Of a DNA stretch of 64,000 nucleotides, positions 21,942-30,926 are shown piece after piece. The number at the start of each line of letters is the position of its first letter. Position 1 is the first letter of the stretch. The stretch lies in assembly GCA_913058145.1 (NCBI GenBank), contig CAJXQM010000014.1, positions 1 through 64,000 on the forward strand, read 5' to 3'. Position numbers and translations under genes: made by a program. A model generated the notes under the pieces. That model was not told the origin of the DNA, made no database searches, and was given only the letters and a program-made list of their open reading frames with translations. Source of the DNA: an uncultured Colwellia sp. Lineage in GTDB: Bacteria; Pseudomonadota; Gammaproteobacteria; Enterobacterales; Alteromonadaceae.

Positions 21942-23774
21942 ATGTGTGGCATAGTTGGTGCGGTAGCACAGCGCGACGTAGCAGAAATTTTAGTCGAAGG
22001 ACTTAGACGTTTAGAATATCGTGGTTATGATTCAGCAGGTGTAGCAATAGTAAATAAAAATAACCAATTAGCTAGTGCTAAGCGCGTGGGTAAAGTTAAA
22101 GAATTAGCACAAGCTTTACAAGAAATACCTTTAAGTGGAGGAACAGGAATAGCGCACACACGCTGGGCCACACATGGAGCACCAAGCGAAGTGAATGCTC
22201 ACCCACATATCTCTAACAATACTATTGCGGTAGTGCACAATGGCATTATCGAAAATCATCAAACCTTACGTAGTCAACTACAAGGTCTAGGTTATGAGTT
22301 TCTATCGCAAACAGATACTGAAGTTATCACTCATTTGGTTCACCATGAACTAAAAACCAGTGGTAGCTTATTGTCAGCAGTACAAAAAACCGTTAAGCAA
22401 CTTGAAGGGGCTTACGGTACGGTTGTCATGGATAGTCGAGATAAAGACAGTATCATTGTTGCCCGTTCTGGTAGTCCATTAGTTATTGGTTACGGTTTAG
22501 GCGAAAACTTTATTGCTTCAGATATTATGGCGTTACTCCCAGTAACCCGTAAATTCTCTTACCTTGAAGAAGGTGATGTTGCACAAATTAGTCGATTTAA
22601 CGTCAGTATTTTTGATACCAATGGCGAACCTGTTGAGCGTGAAGCGAAAGAAGCGAATGTTTCACACGACAGTGGTGACAAAGGTGAATACCGTCACTAC
22701 ATGTTAAAAGAAACTTACGAACAACCTACCGCTATTCGCAATTCATTAGAAGGTCGTTTAGTGGGTGGCATGCTAGATATCAATACGTTTGGTAAAGGCG
22801 CTGACGAGATATTTAAAAATGTGGAACATGTACAAATTATTGCTTGTGGTACGAGTTACCACTCAGGCATGGTTGCAAGATATTGGTTAGAAGAGCTTGC
22901 CGGTGTTTCTTGTAATATTGAAATAGCCAGTGAGTTTAGATACCGTCAATCTTTTGTACCTAAAAACTCTTTATTGGTTACTATTTCACAATCAGGCGAA
23001 ACTGCAGACACCTTAGCCGCTTTGCGTTTAGCGAAAGAGATTGGCTATCAATCTAGCTTAGTTATTTGTAATGTTCCAGGTTCGTCGTTAGTACGTGAAT
23101 CTGACCTGGCCTTTATGACTAAAGCGGGCGCTGAAATTGGCGTGGCATCAACCAAAGCTTTTACTACTCAGCTTGTTGGTTTATTAATGATGACCGTAGC
23201 TATTGGCAAACATCACGGCATGTCTGATGATAAGCAAGCTGAAATTATTCAATCATTAATGTCGTTGCCGGCAAAACTTGATGAAGTCTTAGCACTTGCT
23301 TCTTCAATCGAAGATTTAGCTGAAGATTTTGCGGATAAACATCATGCCTTATTTTTAGGTCGAGGCGACCAATATCCTATTGCAATGGAAGGTGCATTGA
23401 AGCTGAAAGAAATTTCTTATATTCATGCTGAAGCCTATGCTGCGGGTGAACTTAAACATGGGCCATTAGCGCTTATAGATGCTGAAATGCCGGTAATTGT
23501 TGTGGCACCCAAAAATGATTTAATCGAAAAGCTTAAGTCGAACGTAGAAGAAGTGCGTGCGCGTGGTGGCTTAATGTATGTCTTTGCTGATAGCGATACT
23601 AAATTTGCTAGCGACGACACTATGAAGGTGATTGACGTGCCTGTGTGTGATGACATTATCGCACCGATTGTTTATACACTACCTTTGCAGTTACTTTCTT
23701 ACTATGTGGCAATTATTAAAGGTACAGATGTTGATCAACCTCGGAACTTAGCAAAATCGGTTACCGTGGAGTAA
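21942..23774 (+). CDS. glmS: glutamine--fructose-6-phosphate aminotransferase
   Basis: GlmS makes glucosamine-6-phosphate from fructose-6-phosphate and glutamine, the first committed step to UDP-GlcNAc. After Met removal Cys1 (MCGIVGAV) is the glutaminase nucleophile; the C-terminal half contains two SIS isomerase domains ([28 protein letters not shown]) and ends in LAKSVTVE. A frame opens at GTG 21903, but the catalytic Cys requires the ATG at 21942, giving 610 residues. Confidence 0.97.
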   Translation: MCGIVGAVAQRDVAEILVEGLRRLEYRGYDSAGVAIVNKNNQLASAKRVGKVKELAQALQEIPLSGGTGIAHTRWATHGAPSEVNAHPHISNNTIAVVHNGIIENHQTLRSQLQGLGYEFLSQTDTEVITHLVHHELKTSGSLLSAVQKTVKQLEGAYGTVVMDSRDKDSIIVARSGSPLVIGYGLGENFIASDIMALLPVTRKFSYLEEGDVAQISRFNVSIFDTNGEPVEREAKEANVSHDSGDKGEYRHYMLKETYEQPTAIRNSLEGRLVGGMLDINTFGKGADEIFKNVEHVQIIACGTSYHSGMVARYWLEELAGVSCNIEIASEFRYRQSFVPKNSLLVTISQSGETADTLAALRLAKEIGYQSSLVICNVPGSSLVRESDLAFMTKAGAEIGVASTKAFTTQLVGLLMMTVAIGKHHGMSDDKQAEIIQSLMSLPAKLDEVLALASSIEDLAEDFADKHHALFLGRGDQYPIAMEGALKLKEISYIHAEAYAAGELKHGPLALIDAEMPVIVVAPKNDLIEKLKSNVEEVRARGGLMYVFADSDTKFASDDTMKVIDVPVCDDIIAPIVYTLPLQLLSYYVAIIKGTDVDQPRNLAKSVTVE

Positions 23775-24212
23775 GTCTGTTAGGGGGTATTATATCCTGC
23801 TTAAAGCTTAAGGTGCATCTAGGGAGTTAAAATCACTGGGTAGCACCTTATTCATCGCACCAAACCCCTCTATCCCTCGAGATTAATAGTAGAATGAATC
23901 CTCAGAAAAAAATTAGTGGTAACCTCTACACACTTTATCTTGAGTTTGACTTCATTCAGCCTGATAAAATTTGGTGTGACAATATAACATTTATGTGGAC
24001 TGGAAACTGTTAGCATGTACCGCTGTTTTTACTGGTATATATAACACTTAGTCAAAATCGGTCTACTAGCTGTTAGGATTAATGGCTAGTTTAAGGCTTG
24101 ATAAATCATAGTATAGAAACAAGCTAATGTATCCATCTATGATGAATGCATTAGCTTGTGGATTATCTTGTTATTATAAAGAGAGTTTAATTTTTAAATT
24201 AGGTACTAGCAG
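23775..24212. other. glmS - aldehyde dehydrogenase convergent gap
   Basis: These 438 bp hold no plausible gene. Two inverted repeats stand out: TAAGGTGC (23809-23816) with GCACCTTA (23843-23850), and an 11-bp perfect pair ACAAGCTAATG (24119-24129) with CATTAGCTTGT (24149-24159), which probably acts as the terminator between the convergent genes. Confidence 0.55.
24119..24159 (-). terminator. probable terminator of the dehydrogenase transcript
   Basis: An 11-bp perfect stem around a 19-nt loop lies 54 bp beyond the stop codon of the minus-strand dehydrogenase gene. It lacks a clean T run on either strand, so the call is tentative. Confidence 0.45.
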
Positions 24213-25670
24213 TTAACCGCCGAGGCCACCTAAACATATATATTTCATTTCTGTATAATCTTCAAGGCCGTATTTAGAACCTTCTCGGCCGTTGCCAGAC
24301 TCTTTTACACCACCAAAGGGAATGATTTCTGAGCCTATGGCAATTTCATTAATACCGACCATACCATATTCAATTTTTGTCGCCATGCGCCATGCACGAC
24401 CAATGTCATTAGTAAATACATAAGAAGCTAGACCAAATTCAGTATTGTTAGCCATGTCAATGGCTTCTTGTTCATTACTAAATTTGAATATAGGTGCAAC
24501 TGGACCAAAAATTTCTTCCCCAAAAATATCCATTGTAGAGTCTACATGAGTAAGTATTGTTGGTTCAAAATAGCAAGCGCCTAATGTTGATAATTTACCG
24601 CCAATTTGGACTTTAGCACCTTGCTTAATTGCCTGTTGAACTAAGTTATTAACATCACTAGCAGCTTTTGCAGAAACTAATGGGCCATGGGTAGTATTTT
24701 TATCCATGCCATTGCCTAATTGAAATTCATTCACTTTATGAGTAAGTTTAGTTACAAATTTTTGATAAATACTATCTTGCACCATTATTCGATTAGCGCA
24801 AATACAAGTTTGTCCTGAATTTCGGTACTTAGAGGCAATAGTTGCATCAACGGCTTTGTCTAGGTCGGCATCATCAAAGATAATTAACGGTGCATTTCCG
24901 CCTAACTCCATTGAGGTTCTTTTAACAGTATCAGCACATTGTTTTATCAACACTTTACCTACAGGGGTTGATCCAGTAAACGTTAACTTGCGAACAATAG
25001 TGCTGTCGGTTAATACTTTTCCGAGCACTCGAGATTGCCCAACAATCACATTGATAACGCCTGCGGGAATGCCCGCACGATCGGCCAATTCAGCCAATGC
25101 TAGCGCTGATAACGGAGTTTCTAATGCGGGTTTAATAATGATTGTACAGCCAGCAGCTAAAGCTGGAGCCGCTTTTCGGGTGATCATAGCATTGGGGAAA
25201 TTCCAAGGCGTGATCGCTGCGACTACACCAATAGGTTGACGAATCACAAAACCTTGACGATCTTGGCCTGGTAAATTAATCACATCACCATAAACACGTT
25301 TAGCTTCTTCAGCAAACCATTCAACATAGGATGCACCATAATCAATTTCGCCAAGTGATTCAGCGATGGGTTTCCCTTGTTCAAGCGTCATTATAGTGGC
25401 AAGATCTTGCTTATTAGCAATGATTAAATCAAACCATTTCTTAAGTAATTCAAAGCGCGTTTTTACTGAAGTATTTTTCCATTGTTGAAAAGCGTTATTG
25501 GCGGCAACAATAGCAGCTTGTGCATCTTGTTCACCAGAAAGGCATAGGTTAGTAATTACTTCACCCGTTGCAGGATTAGTTACGGAGGCATTATTTTCAG
25601 CTTCTACTGACCACTTGCCATTTAGGTAACTACCTGACTTTAGTAATGTAGCATCAATTAAATTATTCAT
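24213..25670 (-). CDS. NAD(P)-dependent succinate-semialdehyde dehydrogenase family
   Basis: This 485-residue aldehyde dehydrogenase has the general-base glutamate 255 in MELGGNAP, the catalytic Cys289 in SGQTCICANR and the cofactor region ITPWNFPNAM. It is closest in style to GabD-type succinate-semialdehyde dehydrogenases. HpaI in this cluster releases succinic semialdehyde, so oxidation to succinate for the TCA cycle is the likely job. It overlaps hpaR by 4 bp and probably shares its transcript. Substrate choice is inferred from context. Confidence 0.85.
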   Translation of the reverse strand: MNNLIDATLLKSGSYLNGKWSVEAENNASVTNPATGEVITNLCLSGEQDAQAAIVAANNAFQQWKNTSVKTRFELLKKWFDLIIANKQDLATIMTLEQGKPIAESLGEIDYGASYVEWFAEEAKRVYGDVINLPGQDRQGFVIRQPIGVVAAITPWNFPNAMITRKAAPALAAGCTIIIKPALETPLSALALAELADRAGIPAGVINVIVGQSRVLGKVLTDSTIVRKLTFTGSTPVGKVLIKQCADTVKRTSMELGGNAPLIIFDDADLDKAVDATIASKYRNSGQTCICANRIMVQDSIYQKFVTKLTHKVNEFQLGNGMDKNTTHGPLVSAKAASDVNNLVQQAIKQGAKVQIGGKLSTLGACYFEPTILTHVDSTMDIFGEEIFGPVAPIFKFSNEQEAIDMANNTEFGLASYVFTNDIGRAWRMATKIEYGMVGINEIAIGSEIIPFGGVKESGNGREGSKYGLEDYTEMKYICLGGLGG

Positions 25671-26113
25671 GAATCTTTCTCTTCTAAGGTTTTAATTAGA
25701 TCATCTAATAGTTCATAAAGTAATTCTAATTTTCTGACACCATACTTTTCTTCTATCGCAACATATCTTTCGACAGATTTTGGAGCCACTTTAGCAAATA
25801 AATTTTTACCCGCTATGGTCAAGAATATCTTTGAACGCCGTTGATCAGTGTCAACAACTTGTCGTTCAATCAGTTTTTCTTTATCTAGATGATTAATTAT
25901 TCGGGATATGCTTGGCATAAGTAAATGGCAACGCTCCGCCAATGTACTTATGTCAAGACCAGTTTCATGCTCCAAAGCTCGAATCACCCGCCATTGTTGT
26001 GGTGTTAAACCATGTTCTTTGAGTGATGGAATAAACTTTTTCATCACTGCTTCCCTTGTTTGCAATAAGGTCATAGGCAGCGAGCGCTCGAAACTACGGA
26101 GTTTTTTTGTCAT
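25667..26113 (-). CDS. hpaR: MarR-family repressor of the homoprotocatechuate operon (HpaR)
   Basis: This 148-residue MarR-type winged-helix protein (LTPQQWRVIRALEHE; DISTLAERCHLLMPSISRIINHLDKEKLIERQ) has the HpaR-like N-terminus RSFERSLPM. HpaR represses hpa genes until the aromatic substrate binds. It starts at ATG 26113 or at the GTG at 26116, whose G is also the last base of the hpaG stop, so the two genes are coupled. Its likely operators are the palindromes in 26977-27239. Confidence 0.88.
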   Translation of the reverse strand: MTKKLRSFERSLPMTLLQTREAVMKKFIPSLKEHGLTPQQWRVIRALEHETGLDISTLAERCHLLMPSISRIINHLDKEKLIERQVVDTDQRRSKIFLTIAGKNLFAKVAPKSVERYVAIEEKYGVRKLELLYELLDDLIKTLEEKDS

Positions 26114-26115
26114 CA

Positions 26116-26976
26116 CTATAAATCTTCGTCTTTAATACCATTAACTAAGGTGCCTACACCTTCTACATCTATTTCAACAATATCACCAGGGGCTAAATAT
26201 CGTGGTGGCTCAAAACGAGCGCCAGCACCATTTGGCGTTCCTGTTGCGATAACATCCCCCGGTTTTAAATGGAAAAATTTTGAAAAGTAGCTAATGATAT
26301 ATTTAAAAGGAAACATCATACTTGCCGTTGTATCGTCTTGTCTAACTTCACCGTTAACTCGGGTTGTCACGCGCATATTCTCAAATTGCTCTGGAGTGAA
26401 CTCATCCGCAGTTACCATCCAAGGGCCAATTGAACCTGAATGGACAAAGTTTTTACCTTGTGTCACGTTAAACTTAGCATGACGTACCCAATCACGTAGC
26501 GTACCTTCGTTCATTATGGTTATCCCAGCAATATGATCATAAGCATCTTCTTCAGCAATACGACGACCTTCTTTACCAATAATAATGACAATTTCGCCTT
26601 CATAATCTAATTTATGAGATTCTGGTGGTCGAATAAGTGGTTTGTCATGACCTGTCAATGAATCTGGCGTACGAATAAATAAGCTTGGATACTTAGGGGC
26701 TTCAGAGCCATCTTTATATTCAGCATTGCGGTTTGCATAGTTAACGCCAACACAAGCAATTTTACCTGGGTTACTGATGGGTGGTAAGAATTCGACATCT
26801 TCAGCTTTATAATCAACTTCTAGGCCGTTGGCGAGTTTTTTCATCGCATCAAGCTTATCGTTCTGTAGAACTTCTAATAAGTTACTGCCAAGCAAGTTAC
26901 CTAAATCAATAACACCTTCATCGGTGATGACACCCCATGACTCTCTTTCTGCATGACTAAACGTTAAAAATCGCAT
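26116..26976 (-). CDS. hpaG: fumarylacetoacetate hydrolase-family decarboxylase/isomerase (HpaG type)
   Basis: This 286-residue FAH-fold enzyme has VGVNYANRNAEY and the metal-binding YEGEIVIIIG, plus PGDVIATGTPNGAG near the C-terminus. In homoprotocatechuate breakdown HpaG decarboxylates the tricarboxylic intermediate and isomerises the product. Enterobacterial HpaG is a fused double-domain protein; this is a single-domain form with an N-terminal extension, so whether it does both steps is open. It is divergent from hpaE. Confidence 0.8.
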   Translation of the reverse strand: MRFLTFSHAERESWGVITDEGVIDLGNLLGSNLLEVLQNDKLDAMKKLANGLEVDYKAEDVEFLPPISNPGKIACVGVNYANRNAEYKDGSEAPKYPSLFIRTPDSLTGHDKPLIRPPESHKLDYEGEIVIIIGKEGRRIAEEDAYDHIAGITIMNEGTLRDWVRHAKFNVTQGKNFVHSGSIGPWMVTADEFTPEQFENMRVTTRVNGEVRQDDTTASMMFPFKYIISYFSKFFHLKPGDVIATGTPNGAGARFEPPRYLAPGDIVEIDVEGVGTLVNGIKDEDL

Positions 26977-27032
26977 TTAATATCTCCTAAATTGTTAAAA
27001 TTTTATTGTGATTATAGTTTTATTGTTAATAT

Positions 27033-27044
27033 ATAACACGTTAA
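27033..27044. promoter_or_regulatory. candidate HpaR operator 1
   Basis: ATAACACGTTAA differs at two positions from the perfect palindrome at 27139-27150. It lies nearer the hpaG start. Confidence 0.45.
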
Positions 27045-27138
27045 GTATATATTCACAATGAAACACAATGATTTTAGGTTGATTTAGCTTTTGTGAGGGT
27101 TTTCTGGATTGCTTCTTGACAAACACCATGATTTATAT

Positions 27139-27150
27139 TTAACATGTTAA
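27139..27150. promoter_or_regulatory. candidate HpaR operator 2
   Basis: TTAACATGTTAA is a perfect 12-bp palindrome overlapping the likely -10 of the hpaE promoter. Confidence 0.55.
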
Positions 27151-27239
27151 TAAAATATGATGTATTGTTCTGTAATTAGAGTTGTTACAAGTGACAAATA
27201 AAATAAAACGATTAACCACAAGATAACTTGGAGCGGCTA

Positions 27240-28754
27240 ATGTCTGAATTCGAACAAAACCTTAGTAGAGCAAAACAATATTTAACGCGATTTAAAGAGG
27301 CACCTTTAGGACAATTTATTGGTGGTGAGTTTTATACAAATGAGAAAACTTTTACTAATTTAACGCCTGTTGATAATACGTCTATTGGTGAAGTCTCAGA
27401 AGGTACTGAGATGGATATGGACAAAGCCTGTGAAGCCGCAAAAAAAGCATTTCCTGCTTGGCGAGATATGCCGGGTGCTGAGCGTAAAAGAATATTACAC
27501 CACTTTGCCGATAAAATAGTTGAACGTGCCGATGAGATCGCCTTGGTTGAATCAATGGATTGTGGCCAACCTATCCGATTTATGAAGCAGGCAGCGATAC
27601 GTGGTGCGGCAAACTTTAGATTTTTTGCAGATAAAGCGCCTGAAGCAGCGAATGGTTTGTCACTTCATCAAGACGATCACACGAACTTTACCGTGCGTTC
27701 ACCTATTGGTCCTGTTGGCATTATAACGCCTTGGAACACGCCATTTATGTTGGCAACATGGAAAATAGCGCCAGCGTTAGCTTCTGGTTGTACTATTGTT
27801 CATAAACCCGCTGAAAAGACACCATTAAGTGCCATGCTTATGGCTGAAATTGCAAAAGATGCGGGTATTCCAGATGGTGTTTGGAATACGGTTAATGGTT
27901 TTGGTTCAACGGTTGGTAAACGTTTAACTGAACATCCGGCTATTAAGGCTGTTGCTCTAGTAGGTGATTCTGCCACAGGCCGTCGTATTATGCGTCAAGG
28001 TGCTGATACATTAAAACGTGTGCATTTTGAATTAGGTGGCAAGAACCCTGTAATTGTTTTTGATGATGCTAATTTTGATCGTGCATTAGATGCAGTTGTA
28101 TTTATGATTTACAGCCTAAACGGGCAACGTTGTACTTCTTCAAGTCGTTTATTAATTCAAAATGGTGTTAAAGATAAGTTCTTAGCGGCATTAGAAAAAC
28201 GTGTACGTAATTTAAAAGTAGGTCACCCATTAGATCCTAATACTGAAGTTGGGCCGCTGGCTCATAAAGAGCATTTTGATAAAGTGATGAGCTACATGAC
28301 TATTGCCCAGCAAGACGGTGCAACGACTAAAGTTGGCGGTATTCATCGTGCAGATCTCGGTAAGGGTTGTTATGTTTCCCCTACCTTATTTACTGATGCT
28401 GACACTAGCATGCGTATTGCCCAAGAAGAAATTTTTGGTCCTGTGTTAACGACTATTGGTTTTGATACAGAAGAAGACGCAATTGCTATTGCTAATGATA
28501 CTGACTATGGCTTATCTGGCTATATTTGGACTGAAAACACAGGCCGTGCAATGCGTATGGCTAAACATGTTGAATCAGGAATGCTTTGGGTTAACTCAGA
28601 AAATAACCGTAACCTACCTTCACCTTTTGGTGGCGTAAAGTCGTCAGGTATTGGTCGCGATGGTGGTGATTGGAGTTTCGATTTTTACATGGAAACTAAA
28701 AATGTTTGTATTGCCCATGGTACCCATAAGGTTCCAGTTTTAGGTGCGTCTTAA
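27240..28754 (+). CDS. hpaE: 5-carboxymethyl-2-hydroxymuconate semialdehyde dehydrogenase
   Basis: HpaE oxidises the ring-cleavage semialdehyde to 5-carboxymethyl-2-hydroxymuconate with NAD. The 504-residue aldehyde dehydrogenase shows ITPWNTPFM, general-base Glu264 (FELGGKNP) and catalytic Cys298 (NGQRCTSSS). The ATG at 27240 with GGAG seven bases upstream is preferred over the TTG at 27228. It is the first gene of the plus-strand hpa operon and is followed 26 bp later by hpaD. Confidence 0.92.
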   Translation: MSEFEQNLSRAKQYLTRFKEAPLGQFIGGEFYTNEKTFTNLTPVDNTSIGEVSEGTEMDMDKACEAAKKAFPAWRDMPGAERKRILHHFADKIVERADEIALVESMDCGQPIRFMKQAAIRGAANFRFFADKAPEAANGLSLHQDDHTNFTVRSPIGPVGIITPWNTPFMLATWKIAPALASGCTIVHKPAEKTPLSAMLMAEIAKDAGIPDGVWNTVNGFGSTVGKRLTEHPAIKAVALVGDSATGRRIMRQGADTLKRVHFELGGKNPVIVFDDANFDRALDAVVFMIYSLNGQRCTSSSRLLIQNGVKDKFLAALEKRVRNLKVGHPLDPNTEVGPLAHKEHFDKVMSYMTIAQQDGATTKVGGIHRADLGKGCYVSPTLFTDADTSMRIAQEEIFGPVLTTIGFDTEEDAIAIANDTDYGLSGYIWTENTGRAMRMAKHVESGMLWVNSENNRNLPSPFGGVKSSGIGRDGGDWSFDFYMETKNVCIAHGTHKVPVLGAS

Positions 28755-28780
28755 ATTACAATTATTAGGAGGATTGAATT

Positions 28781-29632
28781 ATGGGTAAACTTGCATTAGC
28801 TGCCAAAATAACACATGTACCATCTATGTATTTATCAGAGCTTGAGGGAGAACATAAAGGTTGTCGTGAAGCTGCCGTTAACGGTCATAAAGAAATATCT
28901 CGACGCTGTCGTGAATTAGGTGTCGATACAATCGTAGTATTTGATACGCACTGGTTGGTTAACTCTGGTTATCATATTAACAACGCACCCCATTTTGAAG
29001 GGGTTTACACCAGTAATGAATTGCCACATTTTATTAAAGATATGCCTTATAATTATGAAGGTAATGTTGAGTTAGGTGATTTGATTGCCAAAGCGGCAAC
29101 AGAAGCTGGCGTTCATACCCGAGCGCATTCAGATACTACCTTAGGTATTGAATACGGCACCTTAGTGCCAATGCGATACATGAATGAAGATAAGCATTTT
29201 AAAGTGCTTTCTATTTCTGCCATGTGTCAGGTTCATGATCTAGAAGACAGTGCTAAATTAGGTGCCGCATTACGAAAAGCGATTGAAGAAGATTATGATG
29301 GCACGGTCGCTATTTTTGCTTCAGGTTCATTATCCCATCGTTTTGCTCAAAATGGTGTTGCAGATCAGTTTCTCCATAAAGTATGGTCGCCATTTTTAGA
29401 AAATATTGATCAACGTGTGGTTGAAATGTGGGAACAAGGCGAATGGAAAGAATTTGTCGAAATGTTACCTGAATATGCATTGAAGTGTCATGGTGAAGGT
29501 TTTATGCACGATACTGCAATGTTACTTGGCGCGTTAGGTTGGGATGAATACAAAGGTAAGGTTGAGGTTGTTACCCCTTATTTTGGTAGCTCAGGTACAG
29601 GCCAAATTAATGCAATCTTCCCCGTTGAATAA
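28781..29632 (+). CDS. hpaD: 3,4-dihydroxyphenylacetate 2,3-dioxygenase
   Basis: HpaD opens the ring of homoprotocatechuate by extradiol cleavage. The 283-residue protein is of the LigB (class III) type: metal-ligand histidines His12 (KITHVPS) and His57 (FDTHW), with a C-terminal glutamate near HGEGFMHD. A strong AGGAGG ribosome site precedes the ATG. It sits between hpaE and hpaF in the normal order. Confidence 0.93.
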   Translation: MGKLALAAKITHVPSMYLSELEGEHKGCREAAVNGHKEISRRCRELGVDTIVVFDTHWLVNSGYHINNAPHFEGVYTSNELPHFIKDMPYNYEGNVELGDLIAKAATEAGVHTRAHSDTTLGIEYGTLVPMRYMNEDKHFKVLSISAMCQVHDLEDSAKLGAALRKAIEEDYDGTVAIFASGSLSHRFAQNGVADQFLHKVWSPFLENIDQRVVEMWEQGEWKEFVEMLPEYALKCHGEGFMHDTAMLLGALGWDEYKGKVEVVTPYFGSSGTGQINAIFPVE

Positions 29633-29647
29633 TAGAGAGATTTTTTT

Positions 29648-30031
29648 ATGCCACATTTCATTCTAGAACACTCTGGAAATTTAACCAACGAGTCACTTGA
29701 TTTAGATGCTTTGTTTACCCGGTTAATTGATGAAGCGGTAGGTACGGGAATTTTTCCGTTGGCAGGTATTCGCTGTCGCGCACATAATTGTGAATACTTT
29801 AGAGTTGCCGATGGTACGGCTACTTTTGGTTTTGTTCACTTACATGTACGTATTGGTTCAGGTCGAAGTGAAGAACAAAAAGCGAGTGCAGCGAAGATTT
29901 TGTTTGGTGTATTAACTGATCACTTATCTGCACTTTATGAAAGCCAAGGTCTAGCCATTTCGTTTGAGCTAACCGAGTTGCCTGTTCATAAATTTAATCA
30001 AAACAACCTTCGTGACTATCTTGCAAAATAG
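29648..30031 (+). CDS. hpaF: 5-carboxymethyl-2-hydroxymuconate delta-isomerase
   Basis: HpaF is a small tautomerase-like enzyme of 127 residues. After Met removal the N-terminal proline (MPHFILEHS) is the catalytic base. The conserved GIRCRAHN and FVHLHVRIGSGRSEEQK segments identify the CHMI family. It isomerises the HpaE product before decarboxylation by HpaG. Confidence 0.93.
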   Translation: MPHFILEHSGNLTNESLDLDALFTRLIDEAVGTGIFPLAGIRCRAHNCEYFRVADGTATFGFVHLHVRIGSGRSEEQKASAAKILFGVLTDHLSALYESQGLAISFELTELPVHKFNQNNLRDYLAK

Positions 30032-30082
30032 TCTCGCGAGTAGTTTAAAAATTATTAAAAAAGTATTTTAGAGGATTTTTAC

Positions 30083-30886
30083 ATGCTCAGTAAAGAGATT
30101 ATTGAACAAGCTGCAATCGACCATTTAGCAGCAGAAGTTAATAGTAAGCCTGGCGTACCCTTATCAATAAAACATCCAGAAATGACGTTAGAAGATGGCT
30201 ATGCCATTCAGAAAAGTTGGGTGAATAAAAAAATAGCACAAGGCCAGAAAGTTGTTGGTTATAAAATTGGCTATACCTCACGCGCAATGCAAAAAGCACT
30301 GAACATTGATGAGCCTGACTTTGGTGTGCTTTTGGATAGCATGGTGTTTAACGACGGTGCTCAAATTGACGTATCGAAGTTTTGTGATCCGCGCATTGAA
30401 GTTGAGCTAGCGTTTGTTTTAAAAGATCGTCTTGAAGGTGAAAATGTCACTATTTTTGACGTGTTAAATGCTACAGACTACGTTGTACCTACGTTAGAAA
30501 TTATTGACGCGAGAACGCACCGGAAAGATCCTGAAACAGGTTACACCCGAAAAGTATTTGATACAGTTGCCGACAACGCAGGTAATGCTGCCATTATTAT
30601 AGGCGGACGACCAATCCGTCCGTTAGAAATGGATTTACGTTGGTGTGGTGGTATTTTGAATATTAATGGTGTGGTTGAAGAAACGGGCTTAGCAGCAGCA
30701 GTGCTTAATCATCCAGCCAATGGTATTTGCTGGGTTGCTAAGCGTTTTGCTCCTCATGGTGTTTCTTTAGAGCCAGGTCAAATTATTTTATCAGGCTCTT
30801 TTACCGCGCCAGTGGCAGTAAAAGCAGGTGATACTGTTAATGCCGATTATGGCCCGTTAGGCACTATTTCTTGTCATTTCATCTAG
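30083..30886 (+). CDS. hpaH: 2-oxo-hept-4-ene-1,7-dioate hydratase
   Basis: HpaH adds water to the dienoic acid after decarboxylation, giving the aldolase substrate. The 267 residues belong to the FAH-like hydratase family: GYKIGYTSRAMQKAL, the metal-binding PRIEVELAFVL and LVGVELS-like C-terminal LSGSFTAPVAVKAGD. It follows hpaF by 51 bp and precedes hpaI. Confidence 0.92.
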   Translation: MLSKEIIEQAAIDHLAAEVNSKPGVPLSIKHPEMTLEDGYAIQKSWVNKKIAQGQKVVGYKIGYTSRAMQKALNIDEPDFGVLLDSMVFNDGAQIDVSKFCDPRIEVELAFVLKDRLEGENVTIFDVLNATDYVVPTLEIIDARTHRKDPETGYTRKVFDTVADNAGNAAIIIGGRPIRPLEMDLRWCGGILNINGVVEETGLAAAVLNHPANGICWVAKRFAPHGVSLEPGQIILSGSFTAPVAVKAGDTVNADYGPLGTISCHFI

Positions 30887-30926
30887 GACTTTTTATTCAG
30901 GGCTTTTGATTTAAGAGAATATAATC

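Larger units (their letters stand above)
26977..27239. promoter_or_regulatory. divergent hpaG / hpaE promoter region
   Basis: This 263-bp AT-rich region drives both arms of the hpa cluster. It contains two related palindromes (27033-27044 and 27139-27150) and a TTGACA -35 at 27116-27121, 17 nt before TTAACA at 27139. The second palindrome therefore covers the -10 of the hpaE promoter, the expected place for a repressor such as HpaR. Confidence 0.6.

Noticed and set aside
24856-25239. 127-codon open frame on the plus strand inside the aldehyde dehydrogenase gene
   Set aside because: It is antisense to a well-conserved gene, has no ribosome site or recognisable domain, and reflects codon bias of the true frame.
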